A stretch of 64,000 nucleotides of DNA. It comes from Leptolyngbya iicbica LK. Lineage in GTDB: Bacteria > Cyanobacteriota > Cyanobacteriia > Phormidesmidales > Phormidesmidaceae. Where the stretch lies: the NCBI RefSeq assembly GCF_004212215.1, contig NZ_QVFV01000002.1, positions 865,525 to 929,524 of the forward strand, written 5' to 3'. Position 1 is the stretch's first letter, and each line of letters opens with the position of its first letter. Made by a program: the position numbers and the translations under genes. Shown here piece after piece: positions 17,560 to 27,140 of the stretch. The notes below the pieces were generated by a model. It had not been told where the DNA came from. It made no database searches and saw only the letters and a program-made list of their open reading frames with translations.

Positions 17560-18903
17560 TCATTCTTCAGTCGGCGGCTCCGCTGGGGCAGCCAGCACAT
17601 CCCAAGGAATCGTGTCAGTTTCCGAAACTCGAATTGCGACTTGGGCCGCACCGACCCGGTTGAGATGACTGGGATCGGCAAAGAACAGATTTTGTCCGGG
17701 CCACTCATTCAGCAAATCAACCACCACGAAGTCACCATTTTGGGCTTCTTGCTGGAGAAACTGCTGAAACTGCTGCTCGTATGCTGAGCGCGTTTCATCC
17801 AAATAGTCGTCGCTCAGGGGCAGGTTGATAAAGATGAGAGGAATGTTGTTACTGCGGGCAAACGTCGCGATCGCTCGGGTAGAAACCGCCTGTACGCCTT
17901 CCAAATTAAAGTTCAGGTAAGCGTCGTCGTAGGCCCCGGGCACGCGCGGAAAACTCTGATAGTAGGTATCAGGATTGAACACATCATTCACGGCTAAAAA
18001 GCCGTATCCATTGATGCTGCTGACGGGCATCGCCTGGGTTTTATCGCGGGCAGTAAACCTGCTGGCATTGTCGGTGTCTAAGGTGGCGGCCAGGGGCGTC
18101 GCCGACTCAAAGGTCGGGCGATCTCCCGCTTGCACAGCGGCAAAACCGGGCGACTCTAAAATCTGGGCAAAGGTGCGATCGAAGCGGCCACTGTTGAACG
18201 AACGAGAACCCCCCGCCCAAATAATCATCTTGGGCATCTGCTCAGGAGTTAACAAATAGCGCAGAATAAAGCTCACCACCTGGGCTGTCGCGCCATTAAC
18301 CGCAAAGTTATAGACCTTGAGGTCGGTATAGCCCTGTTCGGCCAGGCGCTGCTGCAAAATCTGGGGATTGAGCCCCTGCAAAGCCCGCGAGCTACCAATA
18401 ATCAGGATATCGGGGTTATCGAAGGTGGCAATGTAGGACAGGTAGAGGGCTAACTGTTCGTCTAAGACGGGATTGCCCAAGGGCGGAAAAATCGCTAATC
18501 GCGCCGCCTCTTCAACCCGTTGCAGGGCGATCGCTTGGTTCGCTAAATATTCGCGAGTCTTGCGCTGGGCAAACAGCCACTCTGGGCTGTCAGTGGGAAT
18601 CGCTTGCAATGCCTGAATGGCCTCAGCCCACGCGGTGGCCACCGCACTCCACTCGCTCGCCGTCGTCGCTGACTGCGCCAACTGGGCCGCCGTTATTGCC
18701 GCCTCAAACGCCTGCGATAACAGCACTTTTGACGACTCTGGCGGGGGCAGTTTCGCCTCTGCCACCACGGCTTGCGACGAGGATGTCGCGGCTGACGGTT
18801 CACCCCAGGTTGAAACCGTGGCGGAACAGGCCAGCCCGGTCAAACCGCCCCACGTTAAAGCGCTCACTAAGATCCATTCCCACCGTCGTTTGCACTGATG
18901 CAT
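17560..18903 (-). CDS. DUF1574 family SGNH-like exported protein
   Basis: A 447-residue protein with an N-terminal signal sequence ending near Cys26 (LTGLAC), so it is exported and possibly a lipoprotein. After an Ala/Ser-rich helical region (about 35-150) comes the DUF1574 domain. IIGSSRALQGLNP has the Ser position of SGNH/GDSL-type hydrolases, NGATAQVV supplies the conserved Asn block, and DPSHLNRVGA near the C-terminus supplies the Asp/His pair. DUF1574 proteins are common in cyanobacteria; an acetyl- or acyl-ester hydrolase or transferase acting on envelope glycans is plausible but unproven. It lies 134 bp after the P450 gene on the same strand. Confidence 0.75.
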   Translation of the reverse strand: MHQCKRRWEWILVSALTWGGLTGLACSATVSTWGEPSAATSSSQAVVAEAKLPPPESSKVLLSQAFEAAITAAQLAQSATTASEWSAVATAWAEAIQALQAIPTDSPEWLFAQRKTREYLANQAIALQRVEEAARLAIFPPLGNPVLDEQLALYLSYIATFDNPDILIIGSSRALQGLNPQILQQRLAEQGYTDLKVYNFAVNGATAQVVSFILRYLLTPEQMPKMIIWAGGSRSFNSGRFDRTFAQILESPGFAAVQAGDRPTFESATPLAATLDTDNASRFTARDKTQAMPVSSINGYGFLAVNDVFNPDTYYQSFPRVPGAYDDAYLNFNLEGVQAVSTRAIATFARSNNIPLIFINLPLSDDYLDETRSAYEQQFQQFLQQEAQNGDFVVVDLLNEWPGQNLFFADPSHLNRVGAAQVAIRVSETDTIPWDVLAAPAEPPTEE

Positions 18904-19037
18904 GGCACTGCCCGAATAATCAGCCTGCTACTTTGTCCAGTATCAAACAAGATCTCACGAGTCGGCAGTCGAAAGTGACATTCAATGAAGCGCGATCGCA
19001 GCCTGGCTGAGAGAACCCGTCCTTTCGGCATTCGCGA

Positions 19038-20405
19038 TTAAATCGCGATGGGAGTAGGCACTGAACGAGTCCCTTGATAGACCATTTGGACGCCATCTTT
19101 CATGCCCAGGGTGATGCCCCGCCGCTCAGGTATGGCCGGGCGATCGCTCACCAGCTCAAAGTTAAAGTGCGTCAACAGCGTGCCCAGAATGATTTTCAGC
19201 TCATACATGGCGAGGGCATAGCCGATGCATCGTCGCGCCCCACCCCCAAAGGGCATAAATTCAAAGGCAGAATATTGCCGTTCAAGAAACCGCTCGGGCC
19301 GAAACTCAGAGGGTTGGGGGTACAAGTCTTCGCGGTGGTGCAGCAAATAGATGCAGCCGACTAATAGGGTACCGGGATCAATGGTGTAACCCATTAGCTC
19401 CAGGGGCTGTTGGGCGACTCGGGCAAAGGTCAGCATCGCCACCGGATAAATGCGCAGAATTTCATTGCAAAATGCCTCTAGATACGGCAATTTGGTCAGC
19501 GCCATGGGATCGTCGTTGGCCCCGGCAGTGGCAATCTCATCCCGGACTTTTTGCCGGATGTCGGGCTGATAGTGCGCCCAATGCAGCCCCCAAGCGATCG
19601 CGGTAGCCGTCGTTTCATGCCCCGCAATCAACAGCGCCATCAACTCATCGTGCAATTCTTCGTCCGACAATCCCTGACCGGCCTCATCCCGCGACATCAG
19701 GAGCAGCGAAAGTACATCTTGACGGCTGGCATCGACCGCAGCCCGGCGTTCGCGAATCTCGGCATAGAGCAACTCATCAATTTCCGCCGCGAGCCGCTCA
19801 ATTTTGGCCCCGGGGCTCCAACTGCCATAGTTCTTTCTCAAGATGGGAAAAAATACGACCGTCGAGGCCAGAGGCTTACTCACCATGTCGAGTCGTTCGG
19901 CCAATAGACTTTCGAGGCGACGGCAGCGATCGCCGTCATGCAGACCAAACACCGCTTGCAAAATCACCCGCATCGTCATTTGTTGGATCAGCGATCGGGC
20001 CTGCAAGGCTTGACCGGGCTGTAGCTCCGCCATCACCTCTAACGTGATTTGGCGAATCAGGTCGGCATACACCTTCAGCCGTTCCCCATGAAAGGGCGGC
20101 ATAATCAACTTGCGCCGTTGCCGATGTTGGTTGCCCGACAGCAGCATGACCGAGTGTTCACCCAACAGCGGCTTGAGAATCTCGTTGGTCTCACCAGGAG
20201 CGCTGATAGCGGCCCCCATATCCTGACTGAGAACCGTTTTAATCGCCTCAGGATGGTTGAGAAATACCCACTCAAACAAGCCCCAGCGGGCAAAGAATAG
20301 GTCGCCGTAACGCCGATAGTTAACCTCCATGTAGTCCAATGGCCGAAAGATCCAATTGGCTAGCTGGGCATAGGGATAGGTTTGCGTGACGGGGACGGTT
20401 TTCAT
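19038..20405 (-). CDS. Cytochrome P450, CYP110-like
   Basis: A heme-thiolate monooxygenase of 455 residues. The heme-binding motif FMPFGGGARRCIG has the ligand Cys at about 393; the oxygen-binding I-helix motif AGHETT and the K-helix ExxR (EILR) are intact, so it should be active. It lacks a clear membrane anchor but starts with a hydrophobic, Pro-rich segment. Overall it resembles CYP110, the P450 family most common in cyanobacteria, whose tested members oxidise fatty acids and terpenes. The alpha/beta-hydrolase gene 47 bp upstream on the same strand is probably co-transcribed. No ferredoxin or reductase partner is encoded nearby. Confidence 0.9.
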   Translation of the reverse strand: MKTVPVTQTYPYAQLANWIFRPLDYMEVNYRRYGDLFFARWGLFEWVFLNHPEAIKTVLSQDMGAAISAPGETNEILKPLLGEHSVMLLSGNQHRQRRKLIMPPFHGERLKVYADLIRQITLEVMAELQPGQALQARSLIQQMTMRVILQAVFGLHDGDRCRRLESLLAERLDMVSKPLASTVVFFPILRKNYGSWSPGAKIERLAAEIDELLYAEIRERRAAVDASRQDVLSLLLMSRDEAGQGLSDEELHDELMALLIAGHETTATAIAWGLHWAHYQPDIRQKVRDEIATAGANDDPMALTKLPYLEAFCNEILRIYPVAMLTFARVAQQPLELMGYTIDPGTLLVGCIYLLHHREDLYPQPSEFRPERFLERQYSAFEFMPFGGGARRCIGYALAMYELKIILGTLLTHFNFELVSDRPAIPERRGITLGMKDGVQMVYQGTRSVPTPIAI

Positions 20406-20452
20406 GAGGCGATGGAAAAAACAGCGTACCCCTAGCCTACAAGGTGCGATCG

Positions 20453-21325
20453 CTAACTGGGGTCGGCAACTGCCATTTGATTGAGGGCCGTCGCGATCGC
20501 CTGATTAAACGACTCCGGTTCCACCAGATGAGGCCAGTGATTGCCGGGAATCAGGTGAACCTGAAGCTGCATCAAATATTGGTGATAGGGGCGCGTTTGC
20601 CAGGCCATGCGGTTGAGTCCTTGCGCTGGCAAGAGCAGCGTCGTTGGGGTCGGCAATGGTGCCGTCAAGCCCGCAGATTGCAAAATGTCCTCAAATACAC
20701 CGTTGCGAGCCGCGATCGCAAACTTGCTGCGCCATTGCCCATCGGCTTGCTGCTCCATCCCAGCGTGAAAAATAGCTTGCTGCGGCTCACTCCAGCCTTG
20801 ATATTGCTTCAGTCCCTGAGCTAATGCTTGGGCTTGCTCCAGATCGGCAAACGGCCCCATCACTTTGAGAAAGGGCAACGTGCGATACAGGATGGGAAAA
20901 GTCGGGCGAAAAACGACAGACAAACGATTCACAAAAAAGGGATCGACCAGGATGAGGTGACGTAATCGTTGAGGACACTGCTGCGCCCATAACAGGGCGA
21001 CCTTAGCTGCCCAGGAATGCGCGACGACGGCCACGGTCCCTACCTGTAGCTGCTCACAAAATTGTTCCAGATCATCGGCAATGAGCCGGGCATCGTACTC
21101 CGCAGCCGGGGGCTTGCTACTGTCGCCATGTCCTCGCAAATCAGGCGCGAGGCAACGATAGCGATCGCCCAAATGCTGTGCCAAACTTTGCCAAACCAAG
21201 CTATGGTCGGCCAGACCATGCAGCAAGATCACAGGGATTCCAGTGCCTGCTTCGCGGTACGCCAGGGTCAGGTCGTCAGTTAGCGCCACCTGCTTAATCG
21301 AAAACGATGCCTGATTTGGTTGCAT
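20453..21325 (-). CDS. Alpha/beta-fold hydrolase
   Basis: A 290-residue cytosolic hydrolase. The oxyanion-hole segment VILLHGLADHSLVW is at about residues 32-45, the nucleophile elbow AHSWAAK (Ser at about 104) replaces the usual Gly-x-Ser-x-Gly, and the C-terminal GNHWPHLVEPE supplies the catalytic His. The substrate is unknown; relatives include epoxide hydrolases, esterases and haloperoxidase-like enzymes. It lies between the P450 and the MFS-HEAT genes, only 10 bp from the latter, which may hint at lipid or terpenoid processing. Confidence 0.82.
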   Translation of the reverse strand: MQPNQASFSIKQVALTDDLTLAYREAGTGIPVILLHGLADHSLVWQSLAQHLGDRYRCLAPDLRGHGDSSKPPAAEYDARLIADDLEQFCEQLQVGTVAVVAHSWAAKVALLWAQQCPQRLRHLILVDPFFVNRLSVVFRPTFPILYRTLPFLKVMGPFADLEQAQALAQGLKQYQGWSEPQQAIFHAGMEQQADGQWRSKFAIAARNGVFEDILQSAGLTAPLPTPTTLLLPAQGLNRMAWQTRPYHQYLMQLQVHLIPGNHWPHLVEPESFNQAIATALNQMAVADPS

Positions 21326-21335
21326 ACGCTGCGGC

Positions 21336-24311
21336 TCAATCCACCTGCAATTCTGCCATCAGTTGTTGTACCTGATTGCTCACCAGTTCGTTGGGGTCCT
21401 TGCGCATGAGCGGCAGCAACTCGCGCAATACGCGGGGTGAGGCCACCTGCAAATAGGACAACACCGCCTCGCGGACAAAACCCGTGGGATGTTTGAGACA
21501 GGCGACGGTATTCTCGGCGCTCAGGCTCCAGCGTTGGGCGCGGGCGAGATGGAAGCAGCAGGCCAAAGCCCAATCCGACAGAAAGTAACGCAGATCAAGG
21601 AGGTAGCGGAGGCGATCGCTGGGCCGCATCTGGCGATAAACAAACAAGTTACTTTCACGCAGCACGTCTACCTTTTCAGCCCGACTGCGACGATCCAAAA
21701 TGGTCAAAATCGCCCGCTTGCTGGGAATGTCGAGAGTGTTGTCCAAAATCTCGATGCCCCGCGCCTGGTTGGAAGCGCTGCCCCCTTGCCAACTCACTTG
21801 GGCGGCTTGAATGGCTCCCGGTGGTGAGATAAACCGCAGCAGCATAAAGATGCGCTCGATCGCGTCCTTTTGTAACTCTGTCAATGCCCGCTGCAACAGA
21901 TTGGCCTCGCGTCCAGCAGGAACACTGTCCTCTAGATCCAGCAAGGCTCCGTAGATTTGCCCCACAAACGTCAATTCCTGGTTGATCAAATCTTCGACCC
22001 CGTCCCGCCCAAACCGATCTAAAGCGGAGTCAATCCCCTGATTGCGCTTAAAGCCGGTCTCTTGCACCATCCGCAATAAAATCCGCAGCAGGGTCCGGCG
22101 AGTGCTGCCCCAACTGGTGATCAGATTTTGCAGCAGACAGTCGATCGCGGCATCACTGCCCATGTTGCCGATCGCTTGCCAGGCTTGGTTGCGCAAACTA
22201 TCAGGCCGATAAGGATCGAGTGCCACTTCTTCCAACATATCTAGCGCGTCATTACCCAGGCGGGTCAGGGCTTGGCTGGCTGCTTCCCGCGTGGATTTGT
22301 ACTGCAATGCCTTCATCAACGACGGATAGTATTCCTCCAGGTTAGTGGCGGCGATCGCCTCCAATAGCGCCCGTCGCACCCGCAAAGATTCGTCCTGCAA
22401 CAAGTTAGGAATGTAGAGTCGCAGCGATTGCAAATAATCCGCTTCGCCCAAAGCCCGACACCCCATCACCCGCTCCCGCTCGTGTTCGTTGGTCAACATT
22501 TGGCGCAGGGTATTCACGGCCTCATTCTTTTCGCGGGCATTGCCATGCTTCAACATCAGCGAAGCCGCTGTGCCCCGCACCACCGGGTCCACTTCGGCAT
22601 CTAAATAAGACTGCAAACGCCCAATATCAGGGCTGTCATCCGTAATCCAGATGTATCGCAGCGCCAGCGCTAAAATTTCCGGGGGTTGCTCAGTCTTGAG
22701 CAGTTGCCGCACTGTCTCCGCATACTCCCGTCCCGGATACTCCAACATCGCCTCTAGACTCTGCTTCCGGAGGGACAGAGGCAACGCCATTAAGCGTGGG
22801 GCCAGCACCTCGCCCACACTTCGCGGATCAAGTTCAGAAAGCAGTTCAATACAGGAGCGCTTTTCCGCCTCCGAACCAGGCTTTTCTAACTGTTCGACAA
22901 AGGCTTTGCGCAACGCCCGCAGGTTGGCCTCACTCCCGCTGAGCAATCCCCGCTGTGCACTTTTGACCAGCAGCTCTAAATATTGCGATCGCAAAAACAA
23001 GATCGCAATCAGCCAGACAACCGCGAGGAAGGCGATCACCCCTAAAAAGAATTGTGCCTGCAACAGTTGGCTTTCAAAGCCAAGGAAATTGGCCCAGGCA
23101 ATCACAAACAGAATGAAGACGCCTGTGCCCCCCATTGCCAGCGGCTCGGCAATGCCCCCCACCAGGGATTGAAAGAGAGTCCGCTCACTATCCGGAATTG
23201 GTTGAAACAAGACCGGGCGCGTACTGGCGACCAGGGTGTAGCGCAGCCACTCATCGAAAAATTTCAAGACCACGAGCCCCAGAAATAGGGCCGTCCCCCC
23301 CAAAAGACCGGGAAAGCCGCCAATCATGGTCATCAAACTGAGGCCGATGATGACCACGGGCAACAGCGACAGCACTGCAAATACCCCCTGACGTTCAATC
23401 AGGCGACTCGACGTGAACCATTGAGTCAACAGTTCGATCAGCCCCAACAGGCCGCTAAAAATGCCCAAAAAAGCCGCGATTTCATCGACTTCCAGATTCA
23501 GTTCGAGCTGGGTCAGGTATTCAAACTCGATCAAATACATGACGATTTGGGCCAGCACAAAGAAGCTGAACAACATCACCACGTACTGGCGAATGGTGCC
23601 GCGCGATCGCTGCGCTTTGTGGTCGTCTTGGGCGGCCTCGGCCTGTCGCTGCAAGGAATCTGGGAAAGCGTGAGAATATTTGCGGCTAATCAGCCACAGC
23701 ACCCCAGAGCCCGCCATCATGATCAGAAATGCCAGCACCAGCACGTTTTGCAAACCGACAAAGCTGACGAGAAAAAACACCGAAAACCCACTCAGCACAT
23801 CGGCCACCAAGTTGCCGCTACTGACGAGGGGAAAGGTGCGCTTGATTTCTCGAATATTGAAGAGCTGATTAGCCGTTATCGAAACGTTGAGGTCATTGAG
23901 CCCATAAATGGCTTCCATCCACAAGCGCATCCCGAAAATGGTCAGCGGCAACACCGACGCAAAGGCCAAGCCCCAGCGAAACAGCAGCACGGGCACCGCC
24001 ATCAACACGGCAATGACCACAATCACCCAGCGCAGCGGCAAAAACTTTTGCAACCAGGAGTAGACGACGCTGAGGCCAAACCCGACTCCGGCGCTAAAGA
24101 TGTAGATCCACGGCAGCGAGTCAGGACCATACTCATCCAAAAACAGGGCGGCCGAGCTAACCTCTAACCACAAAATCCCCATGGAAGTCGCGGTGTAAAA
24201 CGCGAACATCAAAAAAGTGCGCTCGACTTCATTAGGGCGCAGGTTAATGACTCGCAGCACCTGCTGCTGCCATTGCGGCAGGGATGGAGAAGCAGTCCGG
24301 CTCGATTGCAT
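21336..24311 (-). CDS. MFS-type membrane protein fused to HEAT repeats
   Basis: A 991-residue fusion. Residues about 20-435 contain around eleven to twelve hydrophobic helices and resemble the major-facilitator / Npt nucleotide-transporter-like proteins of cyanobacteria, beginning with the conserved LRPNEVERTFLMFAFY. From about 445 to the end there are helical HEAT-like repeats, recognisable as recurring Leu/Ala-rich pairs such as VRRALLEAIAATNLEEYYPSL. The HEAT part is predicted to be cytosolic and could be a docking or regulatory scaffold. No function is established and Npt-type nucleotide transport should not be assumed. It is 54 bp from infC and 10 bp from the hydrolase gene, on the same strand. 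Confidence 0.8.
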   Translation of the reverse strand: MQSSRTASPSLPQWQQQVLRVINLRPNEVERTFLMFAFYTATSMGILWLEVSSAALFLDEYGPDSLPWIYIFSAGVGFGLSVVYSWLQKFLPLRWVIVVIAVLMAVPVLLFRWGLAFASVLPLTIFGMRLWMEAIYGLNDLNVSITANQLFNIREIKRTFPLVSSGNLVADVLSGFSVFFLVSFVGLQNVLVLAFLIMMAGSGVLWLISRKYSHAFPDSLQRQAEAAQDDHKAQRSRGTIRQYVVMLFSFFVLAQIVMYLIEFEYLTQLELNLEVDEIAAFLGIFSGLLGLIELLTQWFTSSRLIERQGVFAVLSLLPVVIIGLSLMTMIGGFPGLLGGTALFLGLVVLKFFDEWLRYTLVASTRPVLFQPIPDSERTLFQSLVGGIAEPLAMGGTGVFILFVIAWANFLGFESQLLQAQFFLGVIAFLAVVWLIAILFLRSQYLELLVKSAQRGLLSGSEANLRALRKAFVEQLEKPGSEAEKRSCIELLSELDPRSVGEVLAPRLMALPLSLRKQSLEAMLEYPGREYAETVRQLLKTEQPPEILALALRYIWITDDSPDIGRLQSYLDAEVDPVVRGTAASLMLKHGNAREKNEAVNTLRQMLTNEHERERVMGCRALGEADYLQSLRLYIPNLLQDESLRVRRALLEAIAATNLEEYYPSLMKALQYKSTREAASQALTRLGNDALDMLEEVALDPYRPDSLRNQAWQAIGNMGSDAAIDCLLQNLITSWGSTRRTLLRILLRMVQETGFKRNQGIDSALDRFGRDGVEDLINQELTFVGQIYGALLDLEDSVPAGREANLLQRALTELQKDAIERIFMLLRFISPPGAIQAAQVSWQGGSASNQARGIEILDNTLDIPSKRAILTILDRRSRAEKVDVLRESNLFVYRQMRPSDRLRYLLDLRYFLSDWALACCFHLARAQRWSLSAENTVACLKHPTGFVREAVLSYLQVASPRVLRELLPLMRKDPNELVSNQVQQLMAELQVD

Positions 24312-24352
24312 ACGCTAGACGCAGGAAACAGTCTGAGTGCGATCGCCATTCG

Positions 24353-24374
24353 AGTGGCTAAACCACTATTTTTT
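24353..24374 (+). terminator. Plus-strand terminator-like hairpin over the infC 3' end
   Basis: AGTGG (24353-24357), loop CTAAA, CCACT (24363-24367) followed by ATTTTTT on the plus strand. The T-run corresponds to the last lysine codons of infC, so it may be coincidental. If real, it would stop antisense transcription entering infC rather than terminate infC. Confidence 0.25.
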
Positions 24375-24890
24375 CGGCGATAACAGCATCATCATATTGC
24401 GACCTTCCCGTTTTGGCGCTTGCTGCATCTCAGCAACTTCGTCCAAATCATCAGCCATGCGGCGCAGCAGCTTTTCCGCCAAGTCAGAATGCTGGATCTC
24501 ACGCCCCCGAAACATTACGGTGGCTTTGACTTTGTCGCCAGACTTTAAAAAGCGATGGGCATTTTTGACGCGCACGTTGTAGTCATGATCGTCAATCTTG
24601 TAACGCATCTTCACTTCTTTGACTTCGGCGTTATGCTGGCGCTTTTTCGCTTCGCGGGCGCGCTTTTCTTGCTCAAACTTGTACTTGCCGTAGTTAATGA
24701 TGCGGCAAACAGGAGGAGTGGCTTTATCACTGACTAATACCAGATCCAAATCCTGCTCTTCGGCCATTCGTAGCGCTTCGCTCGGAGCCATAATGCCCAG
24801 CTGATCGCCATCGGCGCCAATCAGGCGAATTTCAGGAAAACGGATATTCTCGTTAATGGGTGGAACGTTTCGAGGATTTCGGCTTCGCAT
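24366..24890 (-). CDS. infC: Translation initiation factor IF-3
   Basis: IF-3 binds the 30S subunit, prevents premature 50S joining and checks the start codon-anticodon match. The N-domain with [20 protein letters not shown], the Lys-rich linker EKRARE, and the C-domain with [16 protein letters not shown] and ending [12 protein letters not shown] are all typical. The ATG at 24890 gives 174 residues; an in-frame TTG at 24899 would add three. Neither has an obvious Shine-Dalgarno sequence, in keeping with the unusual start signals often used for infC autoregulation. The usual partners rpmI and rplT are not next to it. It heads the minus-strand series that runs to the DUF1574 gene. Confidence 0.95.
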   Translation of the reverse strand: MRSRNPRNVPPINENIRFPEIRLIGADGDQLGIMAPSEALRMAEEQDLDLVLVSDKATPPVCRIINYGKYKFEQEKRAREAKKRQHNAEVKEVKMRYKIDDHDYNVRVKNAHRFLKSGDKVKATVMFRGREIQHSDLAEKLLRRMADDLDEVAEMQQAPKREGRNMMMLLSPKK

Positions 24891-25380
24891 GCGCGGCAAA
24901 GAATAAAAAAGAGAACAGAAGTCGTGAACTCAAAATTGATCGTTCTATAGCCTAATCGCTGTCTTTGATTTCGTCTAGAGGGAAAATTTTTCCTGACGCC
25001 ATCAATCCCAGCACTCGAGGGCAGCAACATCTTTACCGATATTAAGGGCCGAGTCGAAATCTGCCCATCTATTCATTGCGAAGTCCGACAAAATATTTAC
25101 ATATGCAACGTCGCTGACGGCTGACGTCAGATGTCGGATTGCAGTGCTGCTGGCGATCGCGGCACCGGTGGGCGGTCTGGTGCGGCGGGTGAATCTTTGA
25201 GGGGCTGGCTCCATCCAGCGTTCCACCAATCGTTAGCCCTCGACGAGATCGCTGACGGCTAGAGCCGCCGATTGATAAAACCTGTCAATTTCCGCTTAAC
25301 AAAAGGCTGCCGTCAGGCTAGGATCATCTCCTGTCTTAGCAACGCTACCGGGCTGTAGCAGCGGGTTTGTCGCCAACATC
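24891..25380. other. Divergent intergenic region, infC / ilvH
   Basis: 490 bp upstream of two divergent housekeeping genes. It must contain both promoters, and possibly an infC leader, but none could be assigned. No tRNA, ribosomal-protein leader or attenuator peptide was recognised. Confidence 0.5.
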
Positions 25381-25902
25381 ATGAAACATACATTGTCAGT
25401 TTTAGTCGAAGACGAGGCGGGTGTTTTGACTCGCATTGCGGGGTTGTTTGCTCGACGTGGCTTCAACATTGAGAGTTTGGCAGTCGGCCCGGCTGAGCAA
25501 ATGGGCGTCTCGCGCATCACGATGATGGTGCCCGGCGACGATCAAATCATTGAGCAAATTACTAAGCAGCTCTACAAGCTCATCAATGTCCTCAAGGTGC
25601 AAGACATCACTGAGGTGCCCTGTGTCGAGCGGGAATTGATGCTCATCAAGGTCAACGCCACGAGTGCCAATCGCTCAGAAATTTTGGAGTTGGTGCAGAT
25701 CTTTCGGGCGCGAGTCGTGGATGTTTCAGAAGATTCCCTCACGGTTGAGGTGGTGGGCGATCCCGGCAAGATGGTGGCGATCGTTCAGGTGCTCAGTCGC
25801 TTTGGCCTGCGAGAAATCGCGCGTACGGGCAAGATTGCCCTGACCCGTGAGTCAGGGGTCAATACGGAATACCTCAAGTCTTTGCAAAGCAAATTGCAGT
25901 AG
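25381..25902 (+). CDS. ilvH: Acetolactate synthase small (regulatory) subunit
   Basis: The regulatory subunit of acetohydroxyacid synthase, the first common enzyme of valine, leucine and isoleucine synthesis. It confers feedback inhibition by valine on the catalytic IlvB subunit. It has 173 residues, the usual length. The N-terminal ACT domain begins [23 protein letters not shown] and is followed by the characteristic [13 protein letters not shown]; the C-terminal domain carries [14 protein letters not shown]. It is monocistronic and 23 bp from the convergent methyltransferase gene. Confidence 0.95.
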   Translation: MKHTLSVLVEDEAGVLTRIAGLFARRGFNIESLAVGPAEQMGVSRITMMVPGDDQIIEQITKQLYKLINVLKVQDITEVPCVERELMLIKVNATSANRSEILELVQIFRARVVDVSEDSLTVEVVGDPGKMVAIVQVLSRFGLREIARTGKIALTRESGVNTEYLKSLQSKLQ

Positions 25903-25925
25903 CGATCGCCCCTCGACCATCCCGC

Positions 25926-27131
25926 TCACATCAGCGGCGGCAGGGTCAACCCTTTCAGCGTTTTCTGCTCCAGGGTTTCCAGTCCCTTGCCTTGAATCAA
26001 CACGTTAAATTTGCCGACCCCCAGCGGATTCATCAGCTGATGCAGCGCCTCCCGTCGTTGCAGCGCGTATCGCACCGCTTGCGGGTCAGACGCTTCCATT
26101 TGCATGAGTTGATTTAAGCGATCGCCCAAGCCCAGCGCCATCAAAAACAGTTCTTGCGGCACCTGGCCCAGATTGCTCAGGCCGACGCGATCTCCCTGCA
26201 GTTCTAACGCAGTGAAATCGACATGAGCGGTGATGTCTTGCTGGCCAATGTTAATCAGTGGGTCGTTGTGGTGCGCGTGCTGGTAATAGCATTGCAGCGT
26301 GCCTTGCGATCGCGCGGGACTGTAATAACGCTCGGCGGTATACCCATAATCAATCGTCAACACATAACCGCGATGGAGTTTGGTCGCCACTTCCTTTAAC
26401 CAGTCCAGAGCCGCCAGGTTGACTTCGGTAGTGTAACCGTCGGGATAGGTTGGCTGGCTGGGAACCACACCGACCCAGTCGAAATAGGAACTGAGCGCTG
26501 GTTGCGATAATGGCCCTAAGACCAGCGAAAATGGCGGCTTAGCGCCCTCACGATGGGTGACGTACTGCTCTTGCCAGCCGTCGGCAGTGAGCGTTACCCG
26601 ATGCACCGGCAGCGCATCCACCAGCTCATTGGAAAAGCAGCAGCCAGTGACCGACTCCGCTGGAAGGTCCGCCAGCTCGCGCCAATCAATGGGCACAGAA
26701 GCTGCTTGCCACCGCACCAATCGGGTTTGCTGGACTTGTCGCAGTGCGGCGGATGTCTCGACTAAGGTGTAGTGAACAGCCGCAAAACAGTCCCAATATT
26801 GCCGCTGTAAATAAGCCAGGATGGTATCAGCTAGCAATCCCTGGCCCGGCCCCATTTCCACTAAGTGAAAGGGATGAGGTCGGCCCAGATGGTGCCACAT
26901 TTCTACCAGTTGCTCGGCCAGCAGTTCGCCAAAATCTGGCCCCAGGTGCACCGAGGTAGCAAAGTCGCCCTCCATGCCCAAGGGCTCAGCCTGACTAGTG
27001 TAGTAACCGTAGTCAGGCTGATAGAGCGCCAGGGCCATGAAGTCAGCAAAAGGAATCTGCTGTTGGGGCGATCGCTGAATGCGATCGCGAATCACCGCAC
27101 ACAGTTCTGGCTTCCCCAGAGACACGGGCAT
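25926..27131 (-). CDS. SAM-dependent methyltransferase, MidA/NDUFAF7 family
   Basis: A 401-residue class I methyltransferase of the DUF185 family, to which mitochondrial NDUFAF7 (arginine methylation of a complex I subunit) belongs. The family start PFADFMALALYQPDYGYY, the SAM-binding motif LVEMGPGQGLLADTIL (about residues 92-107), the FSNELVDALPVHR block and DYGYTAERYY are clear. In a cyanobacterium a role in assembly of the NDH-1 complex is possible by homology but not shown. The ATG at 27131 was preferred to a GTG six bases upstream. It lies 9 bp after the TPR gene, so the two are probably co-transcribed. Confidence 0.85.
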   Translation of the reverse strand: MPVSLGKPELCAVIRDRIQRSPQQQIPFADFMALALYQPDYGYYTSQAEPLGMEGDFATSVHLGPDFGELLAEQLVEMWHHLGRPHPFHLVEMGPGQGLLADTILAYLQRQYWDCFAAVHYTLVETSAALRQVQQTRLVRWQAASVPIDWRELADLPAESVTGCCFSNELVDALPVHRVTLTADGWQEQYVTHREGAKPPFSLVLGPLSQPALSSYFDWVGVVPSQPTYPDGYTTEVNLAALDWLKEVATKLHRGYVLTIDYGYTAERYYSPARSQGTLQCYYQHAHHNDPLINIGQQDITAHVDFTALELQGDRVGLSNLGQVPQELFLMALGLGDRLNQLMQMEASDPQAVRYALQRREALHQLMNPLGVGKFNVLIQGKGLETLEQKTLKGLTLPPLM

Positions 27132-27140
27132 CGCCACAGT

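Noticed and set aside
23421..24167. Long plus-strand frame rich in Gln and His opposite the MFS-HEAT gene
   Set aside because: It mirrors a well-supported membrane protein gene, has low-complexity composition and no family resemblance.
25002..25229. Minus-strand frame with DFDSALNI, faintly like the end of a TnpB/OrfB transposase
   Set aside because: Only a handful of residues agree and the zinc-ribbon cysteines are missing in all frames, so an insertion-sequence remnant cannot be supported.
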